From assembly GCA_963842065.1 (NCBI GenBank), contig CAWJEW010000007.1:186001-250000 (forward strand): a DNA stretch of 64,000 nucleotides, written 5' to 3'. Below the pieces are notes generated by a model. It was not told where the DNA came from. It saw only the letters and a program-made list of their open reading frames with translations, and did no database searches. Of this stretch, positions 17,062 to 25,437 are shown one piece after another (the first letter of the stretch is position 1; each line of letters opens with the position of its first letter). Made by a program: the position numbers and the translations under genes. Source of the stretch: CAITWD01 sp963842065. GTDB taxonomy: Bacteria > Actinomycetota > Thermoleophilia > Miltoncostaeales > Miltoncostaeaceae.

Positions 17062-18255
17062 GTGCCCGGCCGTCTGAGAATCTGGATCGCGCTCGCCCTG
17101 GCGTCCCTGTGGCCCGCCCAGGCGCTGGCGGCGATCCCCCAAGGGCGTACGACGGAGCCGCTCCAGCGCGGCGTGTTGCTGTCGCTCGGATCGATCTACC
17201 GGGTCGAGACCACCGTATCGGTGGACGCGTTGCGCACCGACAGCGGCAAGGGAACGACCTATCCGCTCGGCCCCATCCACCAGGTGACGCTGCTCGGGAC
17301 GGCGTTCGCGGTCGCCCCGTCCGGGGTACTGGTGACCGACGCGCACGTCGCAGCGCCGTTCGGCGCGTCGCTCGCGGTCGCGGCCGCGCCCCTGGCGCTC
17401 GCGCAGATCGGCGAGTTCGGCCAGGAGGCGGCCTACGAGGCCTGGGTGTCCGACAACTCGGTCGTGCCGGTCGGCGTCGAAACCGTCGGCATGAGCGTCT
17501 GGCGGGCGACGGCCAGCCCGTCCGCACGCGGCACCGAGATCCCCGCGCACGTGATCGCCGGAAGCATCGAGCAGGACCCCGATCTCGCGCTGCTGCAGCT
17601 CGGTGATCACAAGGTCGTACCGGCGCTCATGCTCAACGACGGCAGCGAGACGATCGACACGCCGATCGCCACGATCGGCTACGGCGTCGGGACCCCGACG
17701 ACCCTCGGGCTGCCGACCACGCTTGTTCCGGATGTCAAATACGGCCAGATCGGGCCGAGCAACACCAAGCCCGTGGCGGCGGCGCCGGGCCAGACCCTGA
17801 CCTACGTCTCGACGCCGATCGTCCACGGGGATTCGGGCGGCCCGACCATCGACGAGAACGCCGACGTCTACGGGATCGTGCGTTTCCCGTACCTGACCGG
17901 CGGGCTCATCGAGCAGTCGACGTCAATCGGTGCCCTGCTGACCCGCATGCACGTCACCAACACCAACGGGCCCGTGTTCAACGAGTTCCAGCAGGGCATG
18001 GAGGACCTCTGGGCCGGGAACTACGCCGGGGCGGAGATCCGCTTCGCCGACACGCTGGCCGCCGACCCGACCCACCCGCTCGCTGCCCAAGAACAGCAGC
18101 TGGCGGTGCGCCTCGCGCGCGTCAAGCCCGCGCCGGGGCGCCCGGGCTGGTGGCGGGTCCTGTTCGTCGGGATCGCGATCGTCGCGGCGGCCGCCGCATT
18201 GGCCTGCCTGTGGCGCGCTGCGCAAACTGGGCCGTCTGCGCGACGGCCAGGATGA
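17062..18255 (+). CDS. Membrane-anchored S1C-type serine protease with TPR-like segment
   Basis: This 397-residue protein is probably exported, with an extracytoplasmic protease domain held by a C-terminal membrane helix. A signal peptide (LRIWIALALASLWPAQALAA) comes first. The trypsin-like triad is His about 95 (VTDAHVA), Asp about 172 (DPDLALLQL) and Ser about 257 (GDSGGPT). The segment from about 300 to 350 (EFQQGMEDLWAGNYAGAEI, then DPTHPLAAQEQQ) resembles a TPR repeat. A transmembrane helix (VLFVGIAIVAAAAALACLW) lies near the end. There is no PDZ domain. GTG 17062 is favoured because TACCCT, a -10 hexamer, lies only 6 nt upstream and the signal peptide then has the right length. The substrate is unknown. 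Confidence 0.8.
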   Translation: MPGRLRIWIALALASLWPAQALAAIPQGRTTEPLQRGVLLSLGSIYRVETTVSVDALRTDSGKGTTYPLGPIHQVTLLGTAFAVAPSGVLVTDAHVAAPFGASLAVAAAPLALAQIGEFGQEAAYEAWVSDNSVVPVGVETVGMSVWRATASPSARGTEIPAHVIAGSIEQDPDLALLQLGDHKVVPALMLNDGSETIDTPIATIGYGVGTPTTLGLPTTLVPDVKYGQIGPSNTKPVAAAPGQTLTYVSTPIVHGDSGGPTIDENADVYGIVRFPYLTGGLIEQSTSIGALLTRMHVTNTNGPVFNEFQQGMEDLWAGNYAGAEIRFADTLAADPTHPLAAQEQQLAVRLARVKPAPGRPGWWRVLFVGIAIVAAAAALACLWRAAQTGPSARRPG

Positions 18256-18341
18256 CGCCGCGCCGCACTTCCCGACGGCACAGTAGGCGGGCGCCGCTCT
18301 AGACTGCACCGTCACGGACACCGGCCATCGGGAGGTCCCCC

Positions 18342-19454
18342 GTGCGCATCGGCGTGCCCCGCGAGATCAAACAAGACGAGTACCGCGTCGCGCTGACTCC
18401 GGGCGGCGCCTTCGAGCTGATCGCGCACGGCCACGAGGTGTGGATCGAACGTGATGCCGGGCTCGGCGCCGGGCACCCGGACGAGGCGTATGCCCGGGTC
18501 GGGGCGAACATCGGCGACGCGTCCGACTGCTGGGGGGCCGAGCTGGTCCTCAAGGTCAAGGAGCCGCAGCCCGCCGAGTTCGGGTTCCTGTCCGACGAGC
18601 AGACCCTCTTCACGTACCTGCACCTGGCGGCGAATGCCCGGGTCGCGGACGCACTGTGCCGTGCCGGCGGCACGGCCATCGGCTACGAAACCGTCGAGGA
18701 CCGCCACGGACGCCTGCCCCTGCTGGCGCCGATGAGTGAGGTCGCCGGACGCCTGGCCGTCCAAGCCGGCGCGCGCTTTCTCGAACAGCCGCGCGGCGGT
18801 CGCGGGGTCCTGCTCGGCGGAGTCGCCGGCGTCGCGGCCGGCAACGTGACCATCATCGGCGGCGGCATCGTCGGGACCAACGCGGCGGTCGTGGCCATCG
18901 GGATGCAGGCACACGTTACGGTCCTTGACGCGGATCTCGGGCGCCTGCGCGAGCTCGAGATGGTCCTCAACGGACGTCTGACACTGATCTACGCGACCCG
19001 CCTGGCGATCGCCGAGCAGGTCGCCCGCTCGGACCTGGTCATCGGTGCCGTGCTGCGGCCGGGTGCGCGCGCCCCGCACCTGGTCACCCGCGAGATGATC
19101 CGTTCGATGGCGCCGGGCTCGGTCGTTGTCGACGTCGCCGTCGACCAGGGCGGCTGCATGGAGACGACCCGTCCGACGACCCATGCCGACCCGGTCTACA
19201 CCGTCGACGGGGTCGTGCACTACTGCGTGGCGAACATGCCCGCGGCGGTTCCCGTGACGGCGACCGCGGCGCTGTGCAACGCGACGCTGCCATACGTCCT
19301 GCAGCTGGCCGACCACGGGCTCGCCGGCGCGTTGCGTGAGGATCCGGGCCTGCGGCCAGGCGTGAACATCCGCGACGGCAAGATCGTCAACGCGGCGGTG
19401 GTCGAGGCGCTGCAAACGAGCTCGCCGGATCGGCTGCGCGGGCCGCCAGATTAA
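18342..19454 (+). CDS. ald: Alanine dehydrogenase
   Basis: Ald interconverts L-alanine and pyruvate plus ammonia with NAD. The 370-residue length is typical. Motifs are MRIGVPREIKQDEYRVALTP at the start with the conserved Arg, KVKEPQ with the catalytic lysine, TYLHLAA with the catalytic histidine, and a Rossmann fold (VTIIGGGIVGTNAAVVAIGM). GTG 18342 has GGGAGG about 8 nt upstream. TAGACT at 18300-18305 may be the -10. It stands alone between the protease and the response regulator. Confidence 0.96.
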   Translation: MRIGVPREIKQDEYRVALTPGGAFELIAHGHEVWIERDAGLGAGHPDEAYARVGANIGDASDCWGAELVLKVKEPQPAEFGFLSDEQTLFTYLHLAANARVADALCRAGGTAIGYETVEDRHGRLPLLAPMSEVAGRLAVQAGARFLEQPRGGRGVLLGGVAGVAAGNVTIIGGGIVGTNAAVVAIGMQAHVTVLDADLGRLRELEMVLNGRLTLIYATRLAIAEQVARSDLVIGAVLRPGARAPHLVTREMIRSMAPGSVVVDVAVDQGGCMETTRPTTHADPVYTVDGVVHYCVANMPAAVPVTATAALCNATLPYVLQLADHGLAGALREDPGLRPGVNIRDGKIVNAAVVEALQTSSPDRLRGPPD

Positions 19455-19644
19455 CCGGTGCATCGCGGCTACGCTAGGTCTACCGGGATCCATCCCGCGC
19501 ACTGGAGACCTCGTTGCACGTGGCAGGCCGTGAGCACCCATGCGCCGCACCGCCCCGAGGCGTCCGCCCGCATCGCGGGCACCGACGCCACGCGGTGACC
19601 GGGCAGGGCGCGCGCGCGCGTCCGCCCGCGCTGGCGCTGCGGCT

Positions 19645-20280
19645 GTGACCGCCCCTGTGCGCATCCTGATCGTCGACGACCACGCCATCCTGCGGCGCGG
19701 GCTTGGCCTTTTGATCGCGCGCGAGCCAGACCTCGCGGTCGTCTCGGAGGCGGGCACGATCGCCGAGGCGCTCGAGGCTGCCGTCCGGACGGCCCCGGAC
19801 GTGGTGATCCTCGACATCCACCTGCCCGACGGCAGCGGCATCGGCGCGATCGGACCCCTGCGGGAACAGGTGCCCGGGGTCCGCATCGTCGTGCTGACGA
19901 TGTACGACGACTTCGAGCACGTGCGCCGCGCCTTCGCCGAGGGCGCCGACGCGTACGTCGTCAAGGCCTCGACCCAGGATGAGCTGCTCGAGGCGGTGCG
20001 CACCGTCGCGGGCGGCGGGACGTACCGCGACGCGAGCCTGCCCAACCCGAACGGCCCGCACACGGTGCGCAGTCCGATCGACACGCTCTCCCCGCGGGAG
20101 CTCGAGGTCCTGCGCCTGCTGGCGCTGGGCAATACGAACCACGAGATCGCCGACGCGCTCGTCGTCAGCGTCAAGACCGTCGAGACCCACCGCGCCCACA
20201 TCATGAGCAAGCTCAAAGCCGATTCGCGCGCAGCGCTCGTGCAGCACGCACTGAGCGCGGGCCTGCTCGGACCCGACTAG
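19645..20280 (+). CDS. NarL/FixJ-type response regulator
   Basis: This is a two-component output protein that binds DNA when phosphorylated. The receiver domain starts RILIVDDHAILRRGL with the acidic pair. The phosphoacceptor is Asp about 57 (VVILDIHLPDG), and Thr and Lys switch residues follow (VVLTMYDD, YVVKAS). The LuxR-type helix-turn-helix is at about 145-200 (SPRELEVLRLLALGNTNHEIAD, then VSVKTVETHRAHIMSKL). GTG 19645 is chosen because conservation begins there. TACGCT at 19470-19475 is a possible distant -10. No histidine kinase is nearby, so its partner lies elsewhere. Confidence 0.93.
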   Translation: MTAPVRILIVDDHAILRRGLGLLIAREPDLAVVSEAGTIAEALEAAVRTAPDVVILDIHLPDGSGIGAIGPLREQVPGVRIVVLTMYDDFEHVRRAFAEGADAYVVKASTQDELLEAVRTVAGGGTYRDASLPNPNGPHTVRSPIDTLSPRELEVLRLLALGNTNHEIADALVVSVKTVETHRAHIMSKLKADSRAALVQHALSAGLLGPD

Positions 20281-20293
20281 GGCGCGCCGTCGC

Positions 20294-20748
20294 TCAGCCG
20301 AGCGGCGGCCCCGCGCCGGCTGCCGACTCGGCAGGCTCAAGCGGACGATGCTCAGGATCATCGAGATGGTGACGATGACCGCGCTGGTGACGCAGTACTC
20401 GCAGATGGCGTGGATCTGAAACAGTTCGAGGTAGGTCAGATACGCGCTGAGCATCACGCCCAGGATGGTGATGAACAGCGACGCAAGCGCCGCCCACTGC
20501 CACGGGATCAGCGCGCAGAACAGCAGCCCGACGTAGGCCAGCAGCCCGAGGAAGGCGACCGGCACGCCGGCCACCGTCGACCATTCGCTGCGCTGCACGG
20601 TCGCGCAGCCCCCGCCCAGCGCACAGACGGGGGCGTTGCCGTGATAGCGCTCCCACACCAGGTAGGCGGTGACCCCGATACCGATCACCGCCAGGATCGC
20701 AGCGGCTACGCGGACCCAGAAGTCGCTCGCGCTGCGCTCGAACCCCAA
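20294..20748 (-). CDS. Vitamin K epoxide reductase (VKOR) family protein
   Basis: Bacterial VKOR is a quinone-linked membrane enzyme that re-oxidises DsbA-type proteins, the actinobacterial counterpart of DsbB. Four or five hydrophobic helices are visible, with the expected cysteines: a loop pair around VCALGGGC, a conserved serine region (SEWSTVAGVPVAFLGLLAY), and the active-site C-x-x-C in AICEYCVTSA. Translation probably starts at TTG 20748, right after the DsbA-like gene. No in-frame stop occurs near the expected end; the frame runs on through the regulator gene to 19480. A TGA in a neighbouring frame at about 20294 is the likely true end, so a 1-nt indel is probable there. Confidence 0.8.
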
Positions 20749-20750
20749 CG

Positions 20751-21476
20751 TCAGACCTTGCCGCCGTTGACCTGCTGCATGGCCTGGGTGATCTGCCGAT
20801 TCCGGTACGTCGCCCTGCACCACGATCGCCCCCTTGGGCCCGTGGATGAGAAACGTCGGGGTCGCCTCCTGGTCACCGGCGGCGGAGGTGTCGGCTTGCG
20901 AAGCTAGTTGGCGATGTTCAGGAACTGGATCGCCACGCCCTGCCCGGCGTTGACCTGGTTCCACTGGGCGATGTTGACACCCGAGGTCGTCGCCGCGTCG
21001 TTGAGCACGCCGTTGGTCAGCCACTGGTCGAGCTCGTCGCCTTGGTTGCGCAGGACCAGCTCGGTGAAGTACCACATGCGGTTCTGGGGTGCGGTGGCCA
21101 GCCCGGCCAGGGCCGCCGTCTCGGATTGGTTGCCTGGTTGGATGATGTGGACCGGACGCAGCTCGATCGTCGCCTTCCCGGTCCGCACATAGTCCTGGAT
21201 CAGCAAGGGCACCAGGTTGTGGCTGGCGGCGCCACAGACCGGGCACTTGTAGTCCATGTACTCGATGATGCCGATCGGGGCCTTGGCATCACCAAGCACC
21301 TGCCCGTTCTGGGGGATCCCGTTGAGCATCTGCGCGACGTTCGGGTAATCCGCCGTGAACTTCTTCGCATAGGTCGCGTCGCTCGTGCTGCTCTTGGTGG
21401 CCTGCTGGATACCGATGACCACCCCAGCTACCACGATCGCGGCGATGATCACGGCGATGATGGCCTTCTTCGACAA
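20751..21476 (-). CDS. DsbA-like thiol oxidoreductase, membrane-anchored (two frameshifts)
   Basis: This is a predicted extracytoplasmic oxidase that introduces disulfide bonds, working with the adjacent VKOR. After a TTG start (21476) with GGGGAGGG upstream there is a transmembrane anchor (KKAIIAVIIAAIVVAGVVIG), then a thioredoxin domain with the active site EYMDYKCPVCGAAS, and the cis-Pro strand ATPTFLIHGPKG. The frame breaks at about 20904, where a premature TAG follows LNIAN but conserved sequence resumes one base over, and again at about 20800. It then ends ITQAMQQVNGGKV at TGA 20751. The full product would have about 241 residues. Two nearby indels with conserved sequence on each side suggest sequence error. 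Confidence 0.75.
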
Positions 21477-21687
21477 CGCACCCTCCCCGGAGATGTCAAC
21501 TGGGACTTGGCACGCATGCCGTGCGCAAGCCAGCGGCCCCGTGCCCGCCAACACAATGACAGCCCGTCTACGGGAAATCCTGATCGGGGGCGTCACGCAA
21601 CATCCGCGCAATCCCAGCAAAAGCTTACGTGCGCGGGCGGCATCGCAGGTTCGGTGCCCGGAGTCGCCTCCCTTCGCCCACGCCGGG

Positions 21688-23565
21688 TCAGCCCGGACCG
21701 GTGGCGCCGGCCGCGGCGCGGCCGGGATCTGGCGCCCGCCGAGATGCGCCGCGAAGAACCGCTCGATCGCCCCGAAGGCGTCCAGTCGGTTCTCGGGCTT
21801 GACGAACCCGTGCCCCTCGTCGTCCTTGCAGATGTAGTCGACCGGAACACCGCGCCCACGGAGCGCGGCCACGATCTGATCGCTTTCCTGCTTGGTCACA
21901 CGCGGGTCGTTGGCGCCCTGAATGACCAACAGCGGCGTCGTGATGCGGTCGACGAAGTTCAGCGGCGAGCGCCGCTGCATGTCGGCCAGATCGTCGGGGT
22001 CCTCGGGGTCGCCGACGTAACGGAACCACGTGCTGGCCAGCAGCGGGCGCCAGTACGCGGGGAACGAACGCGCCAGGGTCACCAGGCTCGACGGGCCGAC
22101 GTAGCTGACGGCCGCCGCGAACACATCGGGTGTGAACGTCACCCCGACCAGCGCCGCATAGCCGCCGTAGGACCCGCCGTAGATCCCCACCCGTCCCGGA
22201 TCCGCGATGCCCTGGGCGACCGCCCACTCGACCCCGTCGATCAGGTCGTCGTGCATCTTGCCGGCAAACTCGTGCTCGGCCGCATGCATGAACCGCTTGC
22301 CAAAGCCCGGTCGAGCCGCGGTAGTTGACCTGCAGCACCGCGTACCCGCGGTTGGCGAGGAACTGGACGGTCGGCTCGTAGCCCCACGCGTCCCGTGCCC
22401 ACGGACCGCCGTGCACATAGAGCACCATCGGCAGATCCGTCCCCGGAGAGCCGACCGGGAGTGTCAGGTAGCTGCGCAGCACCAGGCCGTCGCGGGAAGG
22501 GATCGAGACGGGCGTCATCGGCGCAAGCGTGGCCGGATCGAGCCACGGGCGCGAGCGGTACAGGAACTCGGAGCTGCGGCTGGTGCGGTCGAACAGGAAG
22601 GTCGCGCCCGGATCGCGGTCGTCGTCAAAGCCGACGATCCAGGCGGTCTCCTCCGCATCCTGGCCGCTGATCCCCGGGTCGCCATGGTGCAACCGGCCGA
22701 CGGCCTCCCAATCGGCGCGGAAGCGCTCGTCGAAGCTGTGGACGACCAGTCGGTCGCGCAGATAGGCGGCCGCGAGCAATTCGCCGGTCTTGTCGGAGAC
22801 AACGGGTGCGGCGAGATCCGCCTCCTCGTCGGCGTCGATGACGCGCTCTTGGCCCGTCGCCAAATCGAGCTCGACGAGGCGCATCAGGTCGGCGTCGCGG
22901 GCGCTTGCGACCCACAGCGCGGCGCCGTCGGGGGTGAACCCGGCGATGTAGCCGTTGTCCTCGTTGGCGTATTCGGCCACCTGCCGGAAGGGCCCGCTGG
23001 CGTCGTCGCGCACCAGGATGGCGAAATCCCCGGCCGGCGTCTGGGCGCGCGCCGCGCGCAGGACGCCATCGCGATCGGCGTTCCAGCCGACCACGTTGCC
23101 CGGATTCTCGGCGACCGGAACCAGCCGCCCGGAGGCCAGGTTCAGCGCATAGACGTCGAACACGCTCGCGTCCCGCTTGTTCATCGAGACCAGGATCTGC
23201 CGTGGGGTAGCGCGCGGCGCGGCGACGATGCCCGCGCGGATGCCCGAGAACGGGGTCAGATCCCGCACACGGTCCGGGACCCGGGGGTCGACAGCGTAGA
23301 CGTGGTAGTTCTCGTCACCGCCCGAGTCCTGCACGTACAGGATGTAGCGGCCGTCGCGCGACCAAAAGTAGCTGCTTACGCCCCGATTCCGGTCATCGGT
23401 GATCGGGCGCTCGGGCCCGCCGGCGCGGGGACGCACCCACACGTTGAGCACGCCCTCGCGGGGTGCGAGGAACGAGATCGTCTGCCCGTCGGGCGACAGA
23501 CGCGCGGCGGCCCGCTCGGGATTGTCAAAGAAATGCTCGAGCGGGAGAAGGGGTGCGGTGCTCAT
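21688..23565 (-). CDS. S9 family prolyl oligopeptidase-type peptidase (frameshifted)
   Basis: This is an intracellular-type serine peptidase with no signal peptide. Residues about 1-350 form a beta-propeller-like region (repeats such as RLSPDGQTISFLAP and WSRDGRYILYVQDSGG). The alpha/beta-hydrolase domain follows (PMVLYVHGGPWARD, VLQVNYRGSTG). At about 22306 one extra C:G pair shifts the frame; the rest continues as FGKRF with catalytic Ser in YGGSYGGYAAL, Asp in QGANDPRV and His in DDEGHGFVKPENR. The C-terminal frame then has no stop and runs into the DsbA-like gene, so the 3' end is uncertain; 21688 is the nearest stop in an alternative frame. TAGCAT 9 nt upstream of the ATG suggests a leaderless transcript. 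Confidence 0.82.
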   Translation of the reverse strand: MSTAPLLPLEHFFDNPERAAARLSPDGQTISFLAPREGVLNVWVRPRAGGPERPITDDRNRGVSSYFWSRDGRYILYVQDSGGDENYHVYAVDPRVPDRVRDLTPFSGIRAGIVAAPRATPRQILVSMNKRDASVFDVYALNLASGRLVPVAENPGNVVGWNADRDGVLRAARAQTPAGDFAILVRDDASGPFRQVAEYANEDNGYIAGFTPDGAALWVASARDADLMRLVELDLATGQERVIDADEEADLAAPVVSDKTGELLAAAYLRDRLVVHSFDERFRADWEAVGRLHHGDPGISGQDAEETAWIVGFDDDRDPGATFLFDRTSRSSEFLYRSRPWLDPATLAPMTPVSIPSRDGLVLRSYLTLPVGSPGTDLPMVLYVHGGPWARDAWGYEPTVQFLANRGYAVLQVNYRGSTGLWQAVHACGRARVCRQDARRPDRRGRVGGRPGHRGSGTGGDLRRVLRRLCGAGRGDVHTRCVRGGRQLRRPVEPGDPGAFVPRVLAPAAGQHVVPLRRRPRGPRRSGRHAAALAAELRRPHHDAAVGHSGRQRPACDQAGKRSDRGRAPWARCSGRLHLQGRRGARVRQAREPTGRLRGDRAVLRGASRRAPDPGRAAAGATGPG

Positions 23566-23638
23566 CGGCGGATAATGCTAGTGGTCTGCCGTGCCGCACG
23601 CCGCGCGAACGGACGCGGTCCGGCGCGCCGACGCGATA

Positions 23639-23699
23639 CCTGAGAGACTCTCAGGGCAGGAACGCAAAGTTGACTGCGCAAGGTGCCGACCCCTAGATT
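23639..23699 (+). promoter_or_regulatory. fab operon promoter with upstream palindromic operator
   Basis: TTGACT (23670-23675), an 18-bp spacer and TAGATT (23694-23699) form one of the best promoters in the window, with transcription expected near 23706. Fifteen bp above the -35 is a perfect palindrome, CCTGAGAGACTCTCAGG (23639-23655), two 8-bp arms around one base. This could bind a dimeric regulator of fatty-acid synthesis; which one is unknown. Confidence 0.6.
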
Positions 23700-23756
23700 A
23701 CGGGATCGCCATTTGCAGGCTCAGCAGAGCCCGGGCGCACGACGGTGGGAGCCAGT

Positions 23757-24734
23757 GTGGGACCAACGAGTTCATCGAGCGGCAAGATCGCGCTGATGTT
23801 TCCGGGCCAGGGCTCGCAGCAGGTTGGCATGGGCGCCGGACTGCATCGTGAGTACGCCGTGGCACGCGCGACCTTCGACGAAGCCAACGATGTGCTCGGC
23901 TACGACCTGGCGCGCCTCTGCTTTGAGGGCCCCCACGAGCGACTGATGCGGACCGACTTCTGCCAGCCGGCGGTGCTCACCACCTCGGTGGCCGCATGGC
24001 GCGTGGCCCACGCGCACGGCCTGGAGGCGGACCTGGCGATGGGGCACTCGCTCGGGGAGTACGCGGCCCTGGTCGCCTCCGAGACGATCGGCTTCGAGGC
24101 GGCCCTACGCCTGGTCGTCGAACGCGGCCTGGCGACCGAGGAGGTCGCGGCGCGCGTTCCCGGCCAGATGGCGGCACTGCTGGGCGCCACCGACGAGGAA
24201 GCCGAGGCGCTGTGCCGGGAGGCCGGAGACGTCTGGCCGGCCAACTACAACTGTCCGGGCCAGATCGTGGCCTCGGGTGGCCACCGCGGCATCGACCGCC
24301 TGGTGGAGATCGCCCGGACGCACGGGTTCAAGACGCGCGTGCTGGACATCGAAGGCGCGTTTCACTCCTCGGTGATGGCGCCAGCCGCCGACCGCCTGCG
24401 CGAGGCACTCGCCGGCGTGCGCTTCTCGACGCCGTCGATGCCGTTTCTCTCGGCCACGACCGCGGCGATCGAGGCCAAGGCCGATCGCGTGCGGGGCCTG
24501 CTTGCCCAGCAGTTGACCGCACCGGTCAAGTTCACGCAGTCGGTACGCACGGCGATGGATCTCGGGGTGGATCAATTCGTCGAATGCGGCCCCCGGCGCG
24601 TCCTGGTCGGACTGGTACGCCGGATCCGCACGGACGTCGAGGTGCTGCACGTCGGATCCCCCGACGACCTGCCCGCAATTGTTGCGCTTGCCCAAGCGCG
24701 TGCCGATGCCCGTCGCCTTGGTGACCGGCGCTAG
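23757..24734 (+). CDS. fabD: Malonyl-CoA:ACP acyltransferase
   Basis: FabD loads malonyl groups onto acyl carrier protein for fatty-acid elongation. The 325-residue product shows MFPGQGSQQVGMG, the active-site serine in AMGHSLGEYAALV, an arginine region (LRLVVERG), the catalytic histidine in EGAFHSSVM, and VECGPRRVLVGLVRR at the end. GTG 23757 is preferred over GTG 23745 because GGGAG lies 5 nt before it. It is the first gene of the fab run and overlaps fabG. Confidence 0.95.
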   Translation: MGPTSSSSGKIALMFPGQGSQQVGMGAGLHREYAVARATFDEANDVLGYDLARLCFEGPHERLMRTDFCQPAVLTTSVAAWRVAHAHGLEADLAMGHSLGEYAALVASETIGFEAALRLVVERGLATEEVAARVPGQMAALLGATDEEAEALCREAGDVWPANYNCPGQIVASGGHRGIDRLVEIARTHGFKTRVLDIEGAFHSSVMAPAADRLREALAGVRFSTPSMPFLSATTAAIEAKADRVRGLLAQQLTAPVKFTQSVRTAMDLGVDQFVECGPRRVLVGLVRRIRTDVEVLHVGSPDDLPAIVALAQARADARRLGDRR

Positions 24735-25437
24735 CCGGGGAATCGGCGCCGCCTGCGCACAGCGGCTTGCCGCGCAAGGATGGGACCTCGGACTGACCTA
24801 CGCGCATGACCGCACGTCATGCGAGGCGACCGCCGACGCCGTGCGGCTCGCGGGCCGCCGCGCGCTCGCCCTCCAGGTCGAGGCACGCGATCCCGACTCG
24901 ATCGAGGCGGCGGTGGCCGAGGTCGAACGCGAGCTCGGACCCCTGACGGGCGTCGTGGTCAATGCGGGCACGACCCGCGATGGGCTGGCCGTTCGTATGA
25001 GCGGCGACGACTGGCGCGAACCCATCGAGGTCAACCTCGAAGGAACGGCATGTGCCATCCGTGCAAGCGCCGCCCGCATGCTGCCCCGTGGCGAGGGCAG
25101 CATCGTCGCGGTGACCTCCATCGTCGGCGAGCACGGCAATCCGGGCCAGGCCAACTACGCCGCCTCCAAGGCGGGCATCATGGGCATGGTGCGCACCCTC
25201 GCCAAAGAATTCGGCCCCGAGGGCATCCGCGTCAACGCGGTCGCGCCCGGATTCATCCGGACCCGGCTGACCGACGTGCTTACCGAGGAGCAGGTCGACC
25301 GGCTGCGTGCCCGCACGGCGCTCGGCCGGCTCGGCGAGCCGGAGGACATCGCCGGGCCGATCGCCTTCCTGGTCTCGCCAGCGGCACGTTTTGTCACCGG
25401 CACCCTCGTCAGCGTGGACGGCGGCCTGTCGCTGTGA
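24706..25437 (+). CDS. fabG: 3-oxoacyl-ACP reductase
   Basis: FabG is the NADPH-dependent short-chain reductase of the elongation cycle. It opens MPVALVTGASRGIGAACAQRLA (TGxxxGIG cofactor motif). NAG is present at about residue 88, and the catalytic Ser, Tyr and Lys lie in VTSIVGEHGNPGQANYAASKAG. The C-terminus is GTLVSVDGGLSL. ATG 24706 or GTG 24700 both give about 243-245 residues. The start overlaps fabD by about 29 nt, and its TGA overlaps the next start. Confidence 0.95.
   Translation: MPVALVTGASRGIGAACAQRLAAQGWDLGLTYAHDRTSCEATADAVRLAGRRALALQVEARDPDSIEAAVAEVERELGPLTGVVVNAGTTRDGLAVRMSGDDWREPIEVNLEGTACAIRASAARMLPRGEGSIVAVTSIVGEHGNPGQANYAASKAGIMGMVRTLAKEFGPEGIRVNAVAPGFIRTRLTDVLTEEQVDRLRARTALGRLGEPEDIAGPIAFLVSPAARFVTGTLVSVDGGLSL

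Noticed and set aside
18312..20216. Long minus-strand open frame opposite ald and the response regulator
   Set aside because: Both plus-strand genes have full catalytic motifs; the opposite frame is low-complexity and arginine-rich.
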